Source: Mastigamoeba balamuthi
Taxonomy: Eukaryota; Evosea; Mastigamoebida; Mastigamoebidae
Length of the DNA: 64,000 nucleotides
Assembly: GCA_902651635.1 (NCBI GenBank)
Contig: CACRSC010000011.1
Location: 557,855-621,854 of the forward strand
Direction of reading: 5' to 3'
A program made the position numbers and the translations under genes. Shown one piece after another: positions 36,141 through 46,534 of this stretch (positions within the stretch are counted from its first letter, which is position 1; the number at the start of each line of letters is the position of its first letter). A model generated the notes under the pieces. That model was not told where the DNA came from. It saw nothing but the letters and a program-made list of their open reading frames with translations, and made no database searches.

Positions 36141-36180
<40 letters not shown>

Positions 36181-36589
36181 CCTGCTGCTGGGGCGCGGGC
36201 AGCAGGGAGAAGGCGTACTGGCGGAGCTTCTCCTCGGTCGCAGCGGCCAGGCGCTGGGCGGTCTCGTCGACCTGGGCGGCGTGCATGTCGACGAGGGCGT
36301 CCTGCTGCTGCTGGACCCACGCGGGGTCCATGATGTCGCGCTGGGCCGCGAGGACCTTCTCCTTCTGGCCCCGGCTCTGCAGGTGCTGCACCTGCAGGCG
36401 CATCTGGGCCTCGAGCATCTGCGGGAAGCGCTGCAGCTCCTCGGCCTGCTGTATCTTGAGCTCCGCGAGCTCCAGCGCGTCGCGCCGCGTCAGCGAGTCG
36501 CGCAGGTTGCGGACGAGGTGCTGCCGGTCGGGCGGCAGCGCCGACTCGAGCTCGGCGCTGGTGAACACGTGGGCTGGCGGCGTGTCCAT
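32614..36589 (-). CDS. VIT-vWA-WW-protein kinase fusion
   Basis: ATG at 36589 (MDTPPAHVFTSAELESALPP). A Gln-rich coiled region with a polyQ run precedes a VIT domain (VVAAEFVNDTKEAVDAVFAM ... ANRVSQLFCNSFN, intron 35724-35785, LGSLQPGKKAFVKVTYMEEL). The vWA domain has an intact MIDAS: FLVDRSESM, GGSCLLSPL and VLTDADTDE. Across an intron at 34464-34509 the frame continues KGYLHDLLKR ... TSPYTSFFIAEQG, the usual post-vWA helix. A WW domain follows (LPQGWVEAYDPRGRRYYVNV), then a kinase with VVVKYAG, HRDLKSTNIL and SDVGL (DFG changed to DVG), WTSPELL and RPDFLTIIKEL. After the kinase comes the C-terminal module of VIT-vWA proteins (AQEAQGFWKPI, MWATAMALAVL, WRLISEKAHGWL). A kinase and a WW domain therefore appear inserted into a VIT-vWA protein. 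Role unknown; scaffolded signalling is inferred. Confidence 0.88.
36139..36192. repeat. CTG/CAG trinucleotide repeat (polyQ)
   Basis: Largely uninterrupted CTG triplets on the plus strand encode a Gln tract of 13 or more residues in the N-terminal part of the VIT-vWA-WW-kinase protein. Length polymorphism is likely. Confidence 0.9.
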
Positions 36590-37313
36590 CGGGCGCGCGT
36601 GCAGTGCGCAGGTGCGGATCGCAATATGGAGTCAAATGTGCATAAACCGACACGATTGCAGCGGAAAATATCTTCGCTATCAGTCCGTCAGTATCGCAGT
36701 AGATCTTCTCTGGCGGTCAACGGTCGCTCGCCCAACATCCAGAGGGGGGCCCAGCACAGCACCGCGCACGCTCTCATCGCGCGTAAGTGTGGCTTGGTGG
36801 GGCTGCTAGCGCTGCGGCACTGCGGCACTGCGAGCGAGCAATGACGACTTCTAGAACTTCTCGTGCCACGCCGAGGGAAAAATCATGATCTGAAATGGCG
36901 ACGGGAGCGCTGGAAAATGTTCTCCTCCGAGGCGCCTGGCCTCCGCAGCATTGGGCCAGCGCGGCCACGGGGCCCACACGGAGTGGCCAAATGGGCCCGC
37001 GTGCCTGGTGCGGGGTGGCTGCTGATGTAAGAATGGTGCACAGGGGATAATCCAGCTGGATGAATGATTCACCAGCGGAAGGAAAACGGCACGTTTGTTA
37101 CATCACCACGTGCCGCCTGCCTACCAGTAGGCATTTTGGTCCCATTTCCTCATCCCCGTAAACCATATCCTACGCCCCACGCTCGCGTCAGAGGCTTAGT
37201 ATCCCGCGTCCGGGCTCAATCTTCAACCGTCGCAGACCAGACAAGCAACCCCGCACACACACGCACAGACACAGAGAGAGCCAGGGAGGTGCCCAAGAGA
37301 CCAGAGAGAAATA
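36590..37313. other. Divergent intergenic region
   Basis: About 720 bases between divergent starts; it should contain promoters of the VIT-kinase and SPT genes. No gene or specific element is recognised. Confidence 0.5.
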
Positions 37314-40300
37314 ATGGGAGCAGAGAGCACAGAGCACACAGCGAAGGCGACGGCCAGGGCAGAGGACGGCTGGCACGACCCCAACGACGCCTACGACACG
37401 CCGTTCATCGCGGGCCTGCACCTGCTGGTGGGCCGCAAGGCGCACTGCTGGCTGGGCCTCGCACTGCACGGCCTGCGCATCGCGTGGCTCTGCGTGCGCC
37501 TGTGGGCCCGCCGGCTGCTGCTGGGCGCCAAGTCCAACGACGAGTACGAGGGCCTCACGGGCTTCATGGCCTTCCACATGAAGTGGATCTACGGGCCCGT
37601 GGCCGACTGCTTCAACCGCCCCATCGTAGGTGCGCCTGCAGGCTTGCACTGCCCTCCCCACCCCTCCTGTCCCCTCTTCCCTTCTGTGGGGACGAAACCT
37701 CAGTGAATTTTATCCCTTTCGCTGTTCTTCTGGCGCGCTGAACTTTTCCTGACCTGCACTGCCCCCTCCTTCCCCCACCCCACCGGCCCGCCCACCGCCA
37801 ACCAGGCTCTCCTGGCAAGGTCATCGAGGTGGCCCGCAGGACCCGCAAGGTCGACGACGACGGCATCAAGGTGACGCTGCGCCTGGCCGAGGGCGCCGAG
37901 CCGCAGAAGTGCTACAACCTGGGCTCCTACAACTACCTCGGCTACGGGGGTGCGCTCCTCTTTTCTGTTTTTTTCCTACCCGCCCGCACCGCCGTGCAGT
38001 GCGTAATTTACCCACCGCTGGGCCTCACGGTCGCTCCCTCCCGCACACCCCGCGCAGGCGTGTTCCCCGGGATCACCGAGCGCGTTATCGAGCGCCTCCA
38101 TGCCTCGGGCATCGCCCTGGGTGCGCTATTATTGCGTCTCTCGCGAAGGTGAAGAGTACCCGATTGAGCACAGTCGCCCGCGTTTGCGTGTGCGATTCAG
38201 GAACGACGCCCGCTGAGCTCGGCGTCTGCCCCGAGCAGAGGAAGGCCGAGCAGATGATCGCCCAGTTCCTCGGTGAGACCCTCCCTCCCTCCCTCCTTCC
38301 CCCGCGCTGACCGGACCTGGTGCAGGCAAGGAGGACGCCATGTCGGTGCCCATGGGGTTCGCGACCAACTCGCACGTCATCCCGACGATCGCGGGCAGCG
38401 ACGGGCTGGTGGTCAGCGACGAGCTCAACCACGCGTCGATCGTCACGGGCATCCGCACGTCGGGGTCGACCGTCCGCGTGTTCCGGCACAACGACGTGGC
38501 GCACCTCGAGGCGATCCTGCGCAGGGCGACGTCGGCCGAGGAGCGCGGGCGCTGGTCACGCATCCTCATCGTCGTCGAGGGCCTCTACAGCATGGAGGGC
38601 GAGGTCTGCCCGCTGCGCGAGATCGTGGCGCTCAAGGCCAAGTACGGCGCGATGCTCTTCGTCGACGAGGCGCACAGCATCGGCGCCGTGGGCCCCACGG
38701 GGCGCGGCGTCTGCGAGTACCACGGCGTCGACACGCGCCACGTCGACGTGCTGATGGGCACGTTCACCAAGAGCTTCAGCGCCGTCGGAGGCTACGTGGC
38801 CGCGTCTGCGCGCGTCGTCTCGTACCTGCGCGAGCACTGCCCGGCGTCCATCACGGGCGCCTCGATGTCGCCGCCGTGCGCCCAGCAGGTCGTCAGCGTC
38901 CTCGAGCACCTGCAGAGCGCCGAGGGCCAGCGCCTCATCCGCCAGCTGCGCGAGAACTCGATCCTCTTCCGGCGCAGGCTCACCGAGGCCGGCTGCCTGC
39001 TGCTGGGCCCCGCCGACATCCCCGTCGTCCCCATGCTCATCAGCCACCTGGCCAAGATGATCTCGTGCTCGCGCCAGCTGCTCAGGCGCGGCGTCGCCTC
39101 GGTCATCGTCGCCTACCCCGCCACGCCGTTCACCGGCATGCGCGCGCGCTTCTGCATCACGGGCGCCATGACCGCCGCCGAGGTCGAGGAGTGCGCGGCC
39201 CACGTCGTCGACGTGGCCCGCAGGCTGCGCATCGTCTTCCGCAGCCCCGCCGAGGTCGCCCAGTCGCTCGCCGAGGCCGACAAGCTCCTCGCGGGCCCCC
39301 AGCTGTGCGACACGCCGTTCGCCGTCCCCGAGCCCGTCACCGACTACCGCTCGGCGCCGATCGTCCCCGGCACGTACGTCGAGCGCCCCGCGCGCGTGCT
39401 GCCCGAGCAGCCCGCCGGCTGCACGTCGCTGAGCTCGTCCGACTTCCTGGGCATCGCCAACTCGGCCGCGGCCGTGGCCGCCGCCGAGAAGACCATCGCG
39501 AGGTACGGCTGCGGCTCGTGCGGCCCGCGCGGGTTCTACGGCACGACGGACAAGCACCTCGAGCTCGAGGCGCGGCTCGCGGCGTTCACGGGCACCGAGG
39601 CGGCCATCGCGTACTCGTTCGGCGCGCTGGTCAGCACCAGCGTCATCCCGCCCTACACCAACGAGCCCACCGACGTGGTCTTCTACGACCAGCTGTGCAA
39701 CTACTCGATACAGCTGGGCATCCGCCTGTGCAAGGCCCGCGTGTTCGAGTACAGGCACTGCGACGCCGCGGCGCTCGAGAGGCTGCTGGCGACCGTCTGC
39801 AAGGGCAACTCGTTCACCAAGGGTCGCAGGATCGTCATCACCGAGGGCATGTTCGCGAGCAACGGCGACATCGTCCCGCTGCCCGAGATCGTGCGCCTCA
39901 AGGAGAAGTACGGCTTCACGCTGATCGTCGACGAGTCGCTCTCGCTCGGCACGCTCGGCAAGACCGGCCGCGGCGTCAGGGAGCTGTGGGCCGAGCGCAC
40001 CGGCGACGCGTCGCTCATGCAGAGCATCGACCTGCTGGTGGGCTCCCTCGAGAACTCCCTCGGCAGCATCGGTGGTGAGCAGCCAGACCCTTTGATCCCG
40101 CCCGCGCGTTGTGCGCTGTTACCGTTGCTGACCTATCGCTCGCAGGCTTCTGCTGTGGCTCGAAGAAGAACGTCCAGTACCAGGTCCTGGCCGGCGCAGG
40201 GTACGTGTTCAGCGCCTCGGCCCCTCCGTACCTGTGCAGCGCTGCCGTCGCCGGTATCGACGCGCTCGATGGCGAGGCGGCAGCGGCCCCTGAGGAGCTC

Positions 40301-40657
40301 AAGGAGCGCGTGGCCAGCGTGCGCGCCCTGGTGACCAAGCACCTCGGCGAGTACTACGACATCACGGGCAACGACAGCGAGTCGCCGCTGATGATGCTGT
40401 CGCTGAGGCAGAGGGACGCCAACGCGTGCAACGCCCGCAGCGACGCCCTCGAGTGCGTGTGCTCGCAGCTGAGGGACGAGCGCATCGCGGCCAGCGTCGC
40501 GCGCTTCGTCAAGGGCGACAGGTCTGCCCCGAAGCAGCAGGCGCTGCGCCTGTGCGTGAGCGCACGCTATAGTGTACAAGAGTACGAGAGGGCCCTGACG
40601 TCGCTGGCGGACATCACCTCCAAGGTGCTGAGCTGCGACTCGGTCGCCTGCCAGTGA
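37314..40657 (+). CDS. Single-chain serine palmitoyltransferase: LCB2 and LCB1 subunits fused
   Basis: Exons 37314-37629, 37806-37949, 38058-38120, 38201-38272, 38326-40074 and 40146-40657 join in frame to 951 residues. The N-terminal half is LCB2: a hydrophobic segment (AHCWLGLALHGLRIAWLCVR), ADCFNRPIVGSPG, YNLGSYNYLGYGG, VDEAHSIGAVGPTGRG and GTFTKSFSAVGGYVA, with the PLP-binding Lys in TKSF. The C-terminal half (from about residue 520) is LCB1: SSSDFLGIAN, GSCGPRGFYGTTDKHLELE, VDESLSLGTLGKTGRG and LENSLGSIGGFCCG. As expected for LCB1 it has no PLP Lys. Eukaryotic SPT, the first step of sphingolipid synthesis at the ER, is normally a heterodimer of separate proteins; the same LCB2-LCB1 order in one chain is known from the coccolithovirus enzyme. 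Four of five donors begin GTGCG or GTGAG. Confidence 0.95.
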
Positions 40658-40982
40658 CAAACGATCGTAAATGACTGTCTGTGATCGTCACTCACCACCG
40701 CCAAATAAACGGCCCCACATCTCAACACCATCCCATTCGAGCCTACAGATCAACGTATTCTCCCTCGGATTGAACCTGGGGCCGGGCAACCTGCACGCCA
40801 AGAGATGGGAGTGTGTGATGTTTCAGGACCCCTGCCCACGGGCAGATTGCTGTGACACACCGAGCGGCAGAATAAGAAGAAGAAATGAAGGGGAATTGAA
40901 TGCTGGCAAGTGATGCAAAAAAAGGAGACTAGCGCTGGTTGCGATGCTGCTAGGAGGGCAACTGCCTGACCCTGAGCCCCAG
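40658..40982. other. Convergent 3' spacer
   Basis: 325 bases between the 3' ends of SPT and PurT. It contains AAATAA (40703) and AATAAG-type sequences compatible with polyadenylation; no gene is seen. Confidence 0.5.
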
Positions 40983-42179
40983 CTAAGCGAGCTTGACGAT
41001 CTTGACCTTGTGCGCGGCCTCCTCGGCCTTCTTGCGCGCGAGGTCGGTCGACTGGTCGAGGGCCAGGACGACGCCCATGCGGCGGTTCTTCCTGGTCTCG
41101 GTCTTGCCGAACAGGCGCAGCTTGGTCCCCGGCGCGGCCAGCGCGTCGGCGACGCCCTCGTAGACGACGTCCTGCGCGGGCTCCGACGCCAGGATGACGT
41201 GCGAGGCGGCCGGACCGACGCTCTCGATCTCGGGGATGGGCAGCCCCAGGATGGCGCGGACGTGGAGCTCGAACTCGCTCATGTTCTGCGAGACCATCGT
41301 GACCATGCCGGTGTCGTGCGGGCGCGGCGAGACCTCGGAGAAGAGCACACGCGCGTCCTTGGTGACGAAGAACTCGACGCCGAAGAGGCCCCTGCCGCCG
41401 AGCGCGCCCGTGACGGCCGCGGCCTGGCGCCGGGCGTCGTCGAGGACGGCCTGGGCCATGTTGATGGGCTGCCACGACTCGTGGTAGTCGCCGTCGATCT
41501 GCACGTGGCCGATGGGCGGGCAGAACAGCGTCGTGCCCTGGGCCGTGCGGACCGTCAGCAGCGTGATCTCGTAGTCGAACGGCACAAACTGCTCGACGAT
41601 CACGCGGCTCGTCGGCTTGCCGCGGGCGCCCTCCATGGCGTAGCTCCACGAGCGCTCGGCGTCGGCCGCATCGCGCAGGACGCTCTGGCCCTTGCCCGAG
41701 CTGCTCATGATCGGCTTGATGACGCAGGGCACGCCGATCGTCGCCACGGCCTCGCGCAGCTCGTCGAGGCTCGAGGCGAAGACGTAGCGCGCCGTCGGCA
41801 GGCCCAGCGTCTCGGCCGCCAGCCTGCGGATGGCCTCGCGGTTCATCGTCGTGTGCGCCGCGTGGGCCGTGGGGATCACAGTGCGCCCCTGCGCCTCGAG
41901 CTCGACGAGGAACCCCGTGTTGATCGCCTCGATCTCGGGCACGATCAGCGCCGGGTCCTCCAGCGCCACGACGCGCGCGAGGTCCTCGCGGCTGTGCATG
42001 TCGATCGCGTGGCTGCGGTGCGCGACCTGCATCGCCGGGGCGTCGGCGTAGCGGTCGACGGCGATGACCTCGACGCCGTAGCGCTGCGCCTCGATCGCCA
42101 CCTCCTTGCCGAGCTCGCCCGAGCCCAGCAGCATCAGGCGCGTCGCGTGGGGCTTGAGCGGGGTGCCGATGGTCGCCAT
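40983..42179 (-). CDS. purT: Formate-dependent phosphoribosylglycinamide formyltransferase (GAR transformylase 2, PurT)
   Basis: An intronless frame of 398 residues from the ATG at 42179 ([20 protein letters not shown]). The ATP-grasp enzyme PurT uses formate and ATP to formylate GAR in purine synthesis. Family blocks are clear: [86 protein letters not shown] and [13 protein letters not shown]. Length equals bacterial PurT (about 390). PurT is common in bacteria and uncommon in eukaryotes, so bacterial ancestry is likely, though GC content matches the neighbourhood. The frame is also open further upstream to 42479, but the ATG at 42179 matches the usual N-terminus. Confidence 0.95.
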   Translation of the reverse strand: MATIGTPLKPHATRLMLLGSGELGKEVAIEAQRYGVEVIAVDRYADAPAMQVAHRSHAIDMHSREDLARVVALEDPALIVPEIEAINTGFLVELEAQGRTVIPTAHAAHTTMNREAIRRLAAETLGLPTARYVFASSLDELREAVATIGVPCVIKPIMSSSGKGQSVLRDAADAERSWSYAMEGARGKPTSRVIVEQFVPFDYEITLLTVRTAQGTTLFCPPIGHVQIDGDYHESWQPINMAQAVLDDARRQAAAVTGALGGRGLFGVEFFVTKDARVLFSEVSPRPHDTGMVTMVSQNMSEFELHVRAILGLPIPEIESVGPAASHVILASEPAQDVVYEGVADALAAPGTKLRLFGKTETRKNRRMGVVLALDQSTDLARKKAEEAAHKVKIVKLA

Positions 42180-43102
42180 GGGTGGTTGCTGGTTCGTTGC
42201 CGTGTGTGCAGTTCTGTGGAAGGGCGGCAGGGGCGATGCGAGATGTTGGGGACCCAGTGACAGCGAGAAATACACGGGAAAGACGTCATCTCCGTTGTTG
42301 ATGTGGCTGGACCCGCCAGGTGCCCCTGCTGCTGGCGGGGGCGGATGCCTTCTGTACTCCCGTTCCCCCCTTTGCGGCACCCCACCCTGCCCGGCAGCGA
42401 TGCGCGCGGTTTGGTGGGCAGACAGCTCGCTTTCAGAGATTGAGTGCGGTATGATCAATCTCTGCTGACGGGCGTCCAATCAAGTGCATTTGCGCTGTAT
42501 GCCAGCGGCAATTCGCAAAGCCCCTGGAATTTGTGTATCTCGTAAAGATACCGAACCGCAAGGCGATCGCACAATTTCTTAGCCCACACCTGCGCAACCT
42601 CTTCAACCAGAAATTACCCCAACGCGCACTACCCGCGCGCAGAAAACCCCTCCGCGTCCACGAAATGGCTGAGTGGACCGACACCTTCACCGTGCGCCGC
42701 CCGCCCGCCCCCGCTTCCTCCCCCGTTTCTGGTTTGCTAGCGCACAGAGCGGCGAATGAATGTTTGACGCGGAAACACACAAGAATAGAATCTGTCAAGA
42801 TTCCCCCCGCAACGCCCAGGTGTCCCCCCCCTTCTGGCCTCCCCACCGGGACTCCCCGCGCATCGCGCTGGCCCGGCCGTATCTCAGCCGCTTCTCCTCA
42901 CCCCCCTGTACCCCCTCTGTCATTCCTGAGAGTCCGGTTTTCCTCCCTCCCTTTCTTCACCGCCTTTTAGATTGATTGACAGAAGTGTATCTTTTTTTAC
43001 TTGTTTGAACGCCATCCCGCACCTCCACACGCCCGCGGGCGCTCTGCTGAGACACCACCGCCCCACTCCTCACTCCTCGACCGCGCGCGCGATCCCGGCG
43101 AC
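42180..43102. other. Divergent intergenic region
   Basis: About 920 bases between PurT and the next plus-strand gene. C-rich tracts on the plus strand precede GATTGATTGACAGAAGTG and a T7 run just upstream of the start at 43103. No gene is supported. Confidence 0.5.
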
Positions 43103-45755
43103 ATGTGGGGGGCCGACGACACGGACGCGCAGGATGACCGCGTGCTCGGCGGCGCGGGCCTGATGATGGGCGGCGGTGACTGGCTGGGCCCCACGCAGGC
43201 GTTCAGCTTCAACAGCGCGGCGTCGGCGGCGGCCGCGGGCCCCGCGACGCCCTCGTCCTCGTCGTCGGCGCTCGGCTCGTACGTCGGCGCGCCGTCGATG
43301 GGCTTCGTCACGGCCGACGCGGCGTCGTACTTTGGCGACCACACGAGCCAGTTTGACGAGGACCTCTCGATGGGCAGCGAGCTCGCGAGCCCCATCGACG
43401 ACGACGCGCGCGTCGGCGACAGCCCGGGCTCGGCGCTGCTCCGCGCCCCGGCCCCCGCGGGCCCGCTCATCATCGAGGCGCCCGTCGTGCCGCAGGACCC
43501 GCTGCAGCCGCTGCAGCAGCAGCAGCAGGCGGCCGTGGACCCCAACGTCGTCGCGGCCGTCGCCATGATGCAGGGCGGCGGCTGCGTCGGCGCCGCGACC
43601 GCGCCCGCGCCGATGTCGGTGCCGATCGACGCCGTCGTGGTGCCGTCGCCGGGCTCCGTGTGCTCGCCGCTGGCGATCAAGCAGGAGCAGGCCCCCAAGT
43701 GGTGCGCAATTCCCCGCCTGTAGTTTTTAATGCGATACAACTCGAATCGTGTTAATTTGCGTTGAATGCCCTGCCCTCCCCAATTTCCTGTGTGGGTTTC
43801 CCACGCCCGTGAGAGCCAAAAAGAAACTGCGGCAACTGACCCGGCGACCGCAGCATACACTGCCTGCGGAGGCTCAAGGACATGCTCGAGTCGTACAGCG
43901 TGCAGTGCCAGGCCGGCGCGCGCAAGTGGGAGCAGAACTGGCGCGAGAGCGGCCTGCAGTGCTTTGGCGCGTGCCAGAGCAGCGAGTTCTGCACGGACCA
44001 CGGCTACCCGCTGCCCATCTGCCTCGCGCACAACGAGGAGACGCGCCACTGCGTCTTCAGCTACCGCGGCACGTGGGTCATGCAGCGGGCCAAGCGCGAG
44101 GCCCCGGACATGACCGCCGCCGTGACCCCCACTGGCCAGCAGCAGCAGCAGCAGCAGCAGACGCAGCAGCACCCGCTGGCGCAGCCAGACTCGGCGCAGA
44201 AACCGAGGGCGAAGCGGCACAGGCCGACGCTGGCGGAGCTCACGTCGTCGACGAGCTCGCCCAGCGACGGCCCGGGCACCGGATGCGTCGGCGGGCCGCG
44301 CGAGTGCGTCGTGAGACTCGAGAAGCTGCGCAGCTACGAGTGGGTGTGCAACGACCCCAAGGCCGTGCAGCTGATACGCGAGGCCGAGGCCCTGGCGCAG
44401 ACGCAGTGCCAGGGCTACTGCCGCACGCAGTACTGCTGCAAGATACACTGGGTGCCGGCGCACATACACAAGGAGGAGGGCAAGGCGACGCGGTACAGGT
44501 GCCCGTACCCGCACGAGTCCAAGGGCAAGAAGGGCAGGCACCACCTCGACTACGCGTTCTACTGCCCCGACCCCGCCTGCTGCAACGGCAAGTGGTACTC
44601 GCGAGACGAGACCCACAACAGGAGGGTGAGCTCCATTCGGCCCTCTTCTCCCCATTTTTCTCGGCACACGCCTCTCTGCGGTCTTTGCGAATTTCTTTCC
44701 TGCCCACAACCCCACACCGTTTCGACCAAATTGTGACCCTTTACTGACTATCGCCCGACTCCGCACCCCGCCGCTGCCAGCACGCTCCGAGGGCGCCCGT
44801 GAGCGATGTGATGGACAAGATGCTGGCCGAGGGAGGCCTGCAGTCGGGCCACGAGGACGACGACACGGCCGACGAGGACCGCGTGGACGAGTCCTCGGAC
44901 AGCGACGACGCGGACGAGTGCGAGCTCCCGCTTGCAGCGGCAGCCGCGCCCCCGCAGCAGAAGCGCGTGGAGCAGATGCAGCGAGCACTTGCGCAGCAGG
45001 CGTCGGACGAGGCCGCGGACGACTACGAGGCCGAGCGCCAGCCGCTCGTCTCGAGGGCCGGAGAGCTCGTCAACTGCGCGGCCGGCGACATCGAGGCATG
45101 CGAGCAGCAGCCCGAGCCCGCCGTCCAGCAGCTGCGCGGCCCGACGCACGACAGCATGGGCAGCATCTTCAGCTCGCCGAGCTCCGTGTTCCCGAGCCTG
45201 CGCAGCACGCGGCTCAGCGCCCGCCTGCGCGGCCGCGTGGTGCTCCCGCGCGCCGTGTTCGTCGGGCTCGTCGCGCTGTGCGGCGTGCTCGTCATAGCCG
45301 CCGCGGTGCCCTCGGCGATCCTCGCGCGGTCGCTGATGGGCACCGGCGGCGACACGCTGCACACGCCCGTCACGCGCATGTGCTGGAGCGCGCGCTGGGC
45401 GGACGACCGCGTGGGCTCTGCTGTGCGCCTGGCGGAGAACTGCGAGGAGTGCAGTTGGGTCGAGGCGAGCGGGCGGTACCTCTGCGCCGGCTCGGCAGCG
45501 CCGGACCGCAAGCTGTCACTGCTGGCCACGATAGACCCGGATCGCAACGTGCTGACGGGGTACTACGTCAACGCCGGAAACGCTACGCACAAGGACGCCA
45601 CGGAGCGGCAGCTGCCCTGCCTGATAACAATCTCGGAGTCGCTGGGGGCGCAGCAGGTCGCCGAGCGCGCAACGGGCGGCCCGCACGTCGTGCCGAGGAC
45701 GGCTGTCGTCGCGGCTGCGGAGGACAGCTGGACGTTGGTCCTTACGCGCGTCTGA
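43103..45755 (+). CDS. Putative membrane-tethered DNA-binding protein with Cys/His-rich domains
   Basis: ATG at 43103 (MWGADDTDAQDD). Three exons: 43103 to 43700 (donor GTGCGC), about 43852 to 44626 (donor GTGAGC), about 44782 to 45755. The N-terminus is Ala/Ser/Gln-rich with a polyQ tract, as in transcription regulators. Exon 2 carries two Cys/His-rich blocks: CIHCLRRL ... CFGACQSSEFCTDHGYPLPI, and later CQGYCRTQYCCKIHW ... YRCPYPHESKGKKGRHHLDY, FYCPDPACCNGKWYS, which recall zinc domains of the WRKY/GCM/FLYWCH type without a confident match. Exon 3 is acidic (HEDDDTADEDRVDESSDSDD), then has one membrane span (AVFVGLVALCGVLVIAAAVP, about 45255-45320) and about 130 lumenal residues with Cys and an N-x-T site. 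If the exon 2-3 joint is right, this is a type II membrane-bound regulator; otherwise exon 3 may be a separate gene starting at about 44812. Confidence 0.6.
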
Positions 45756-46534
45756 ACACAACTGCGAGCTTTGTGAAGTCGTCGGCCTTACCTCCCAACA
45801 AATTCCCTCCCTCAGACCCCAACTCCCACCCTCTTTATTCGACTGTATACCAACACACTCTCCCCTCTCTTCATACAATCGCTCTCCCTCTTCACAGCAG
45901 CAACTCTCCGCTTCTCTCCTTACTTCCCCTTCAACACAATCCTCTGCATTACAGGCCCTAAGACAAAAGCAAAGTGCTGTACAGCGTTGCTCGACACTTA
46001 GTTGCTGCTGCGCGGGCTGCGTTGCACACGGTGAGTCGAGGGGCCCCCACACGAGGTAGGTAGCTTAAGGGGGGGACGGTCCCCGAGGGGCTGTCTGCGC
46101 CTGCGCGAAGCGAGCGGGCGAGCGAAGGGGCGACTACGTAACAGAAGTAACGCACTACTGCATTCGCATGCATTTCTGTGAATCGGGTGGGGCTCGCGTT
46201 CAGCGAACGGCAACGGCTCGGGGCGGTGTTACGAACACAGGGGCAAAAGGACCTGCCCCGGAGCGGACGTCGTGCACACGCAGGTGCCCCAGCACAGCCC
46301 CCCAAAAAGGGAGGACCGAATGCAGCTTTTGCCATGTTAGGAAGATATTAGTGCTTAGCGAAATCCACCGGGGGTTTTCGCTCTGTAACATTTCTTTTCC
46401 TCACCCGGTCTCTGCAGCCGCCCGATTCACACGCATCACTCCCCCCCCGTGCACAGTAACGCACGCGTCGCCGGGGACGCCCACCCCACCCACACAAGCC
46501 ACCAATCCAGTTCGCGAAAACTCGCGTGGAGGTG
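45756..46534. other. Intergenic stretch
   Basis: About 780 bases. 45780-45960 is C/T-rich with repeated CTCTC and CCCAAC words; 46000-46330 is GC-rich with short frames and no domain. No RNA gene could be recognised. Confidence 0.5.

Noticed and set aside
40944-42260. A 438-codon plus-strand frame opposite PurT
   Set aside because: PurT is unmistakable on the minus strand; the plus frame is low-complexity.
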